Assembly: GCA_050743625.1 (NCBI GenBank)
Contig: JBOGED010000634.1
Coordinates: 1 to 6,954 of the forward strand
DNA: 6,954 nt
Source of the DNA: JBOGED01 sp050743625
Lineage (GTDB): Bacteria > Actinomycetota > Nitriliruptoria > Euzebyales > Egibacteraceae
Reading direction: 5' to 3'
The notes beneath the pieces are model-generated. The model made no database searches. It saw nothing but the letters and a program-made list of their open reading frames with translations, and was not told the origin of the DNA. Below, in pieces: positions 6,743-6,954 of the stretch (position 1 is its first letter; each line of letters opens with the position of its first letter). Both the position numbers and the translations under genes were made by a program.

Positions 6743-6954
6743 ATGTGTTCACAAGTTTCACAGGCGCGGATGTGGGCGAAGTGGGTCACCGCAATGGCCG
6801 AGCAGGCCGGATACACAGTACGAGGCCGGCCTGGCCAAGAGGCCGCCAACCGTGCCTTCGGGGTGTTCAACGCCACCTGGCACCTGGCCCGGGGCCTCGA
6901 CGCGCTGACCGTGTTGCTCGGCGCGCGGCTTCCCCCACTCGCCGTGCGGATCGG
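6743..6954 (+). pseudogene. Frame-disrupted TIR-domain gene start running into unknown sequence, cut by window end
   Basis: Two neighbouring frames together spell the start of a bacterial TIR domain. In the frame of the GTG at 6745, codons 6745-6771 read V-FTSFTGAD, the first beta strand and loop of TIR proteins (commonly F-x-S-Y-T-G-A-D-R-A). One base later, in the frame of the ATG at 6743, codons 6773-6823 read WAKWVTAMAEQAGYTVR, matching the following helix and strand (WAEWIAWxLExAGY). Family members usually have two residues between GAD and W; here a single base remains, so a deletion of about 5 nt would explain the shift. The usual next motif (QAWDF) is absent. Instead the frame continues with an unrecognised stretch (GRPGQEAANRAFGVFNATW and on) with strong GC3, open to position 6954. 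TIR proteins bind NAD or signal in antiphage defence and other pathways, but this copy looks broken. It could instead be a real ORF starting with ATG 6743. Confidence 0.45.

Noticed and set aside
6699..6908. A 69-codon frame starting with an ATGA overlap at the end of the last glycosyltransferase
   Set aside because: The overlap is tempting, but the product is Pro/Arg/Gly-rich and patternless, while the neighbouring frames carry TIR-like blocks and stronger third-position GC.

Overview
The window is GC-rich DNA with strong G/C preference at third codon positions, GTG as well as ATG starts, and almost no space between genes. That fits a high-GC bacterium, most likely an actinobacterium. No gene here fixes the genus. 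The content is a surface-glycan (exopolysaccharide, capsule or glycolipid) locus: three GT4-like (GT-B fold) glycosyltransferases, a class I SAM methyltransferase of a type common in glycan loci, and a CelD/BcsL-type GNAT acyltransferase. A THUMP-domain methyltransferase, a family normally tied to RNA modification, is built into the same operon.

Layout. Positions 1-255 hold no confident gene, only a possible 3' end of a plus-strand frame and a 14-bp palindrome. Positions 256-4236 are a four-gene minus-strand operon, transcribed right to left: SAM methyltransferase, GNAT acyltransferase, THUMP methyltransferase, glycosyltransferase. All three junctions are 4-nt stop/start overlaps (GTGA, ATGA, GTGA), so translational coupling is likely. 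At about 4226-4286 this operon meets a divergent plus-strand pair head to head. The pair is two GT4 glycosyltransferases (4226-5539 and 5536-6702), again joined by an ATGA overlap. The two operons have almost no room for promoters between them, so the annotated plus-strand start may be too far upstream. After 6702 there is a short spacer, then sequence open to the window edge that looks like the beginning of a TIR-domain gene broken by a small deletion and then running into unrecognised sequence.

How the genes may work together (inference). The glycosyltransferases would add sugars from nucleotide-sugar donors to a lipid-linked glycan at the inner face of the membrane, and the methyltransferase and acyltransferase would decorate sugars or precursors. 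The THUMP protein is the odd member. It may be a tRNA/rRNA guanine-N2-type methyltransferase carried along for co-expression, or it may have been recruited to another substrate. No tRNA, rRNA, CRISPR array, complete mobile element or convincing terminator was seen.
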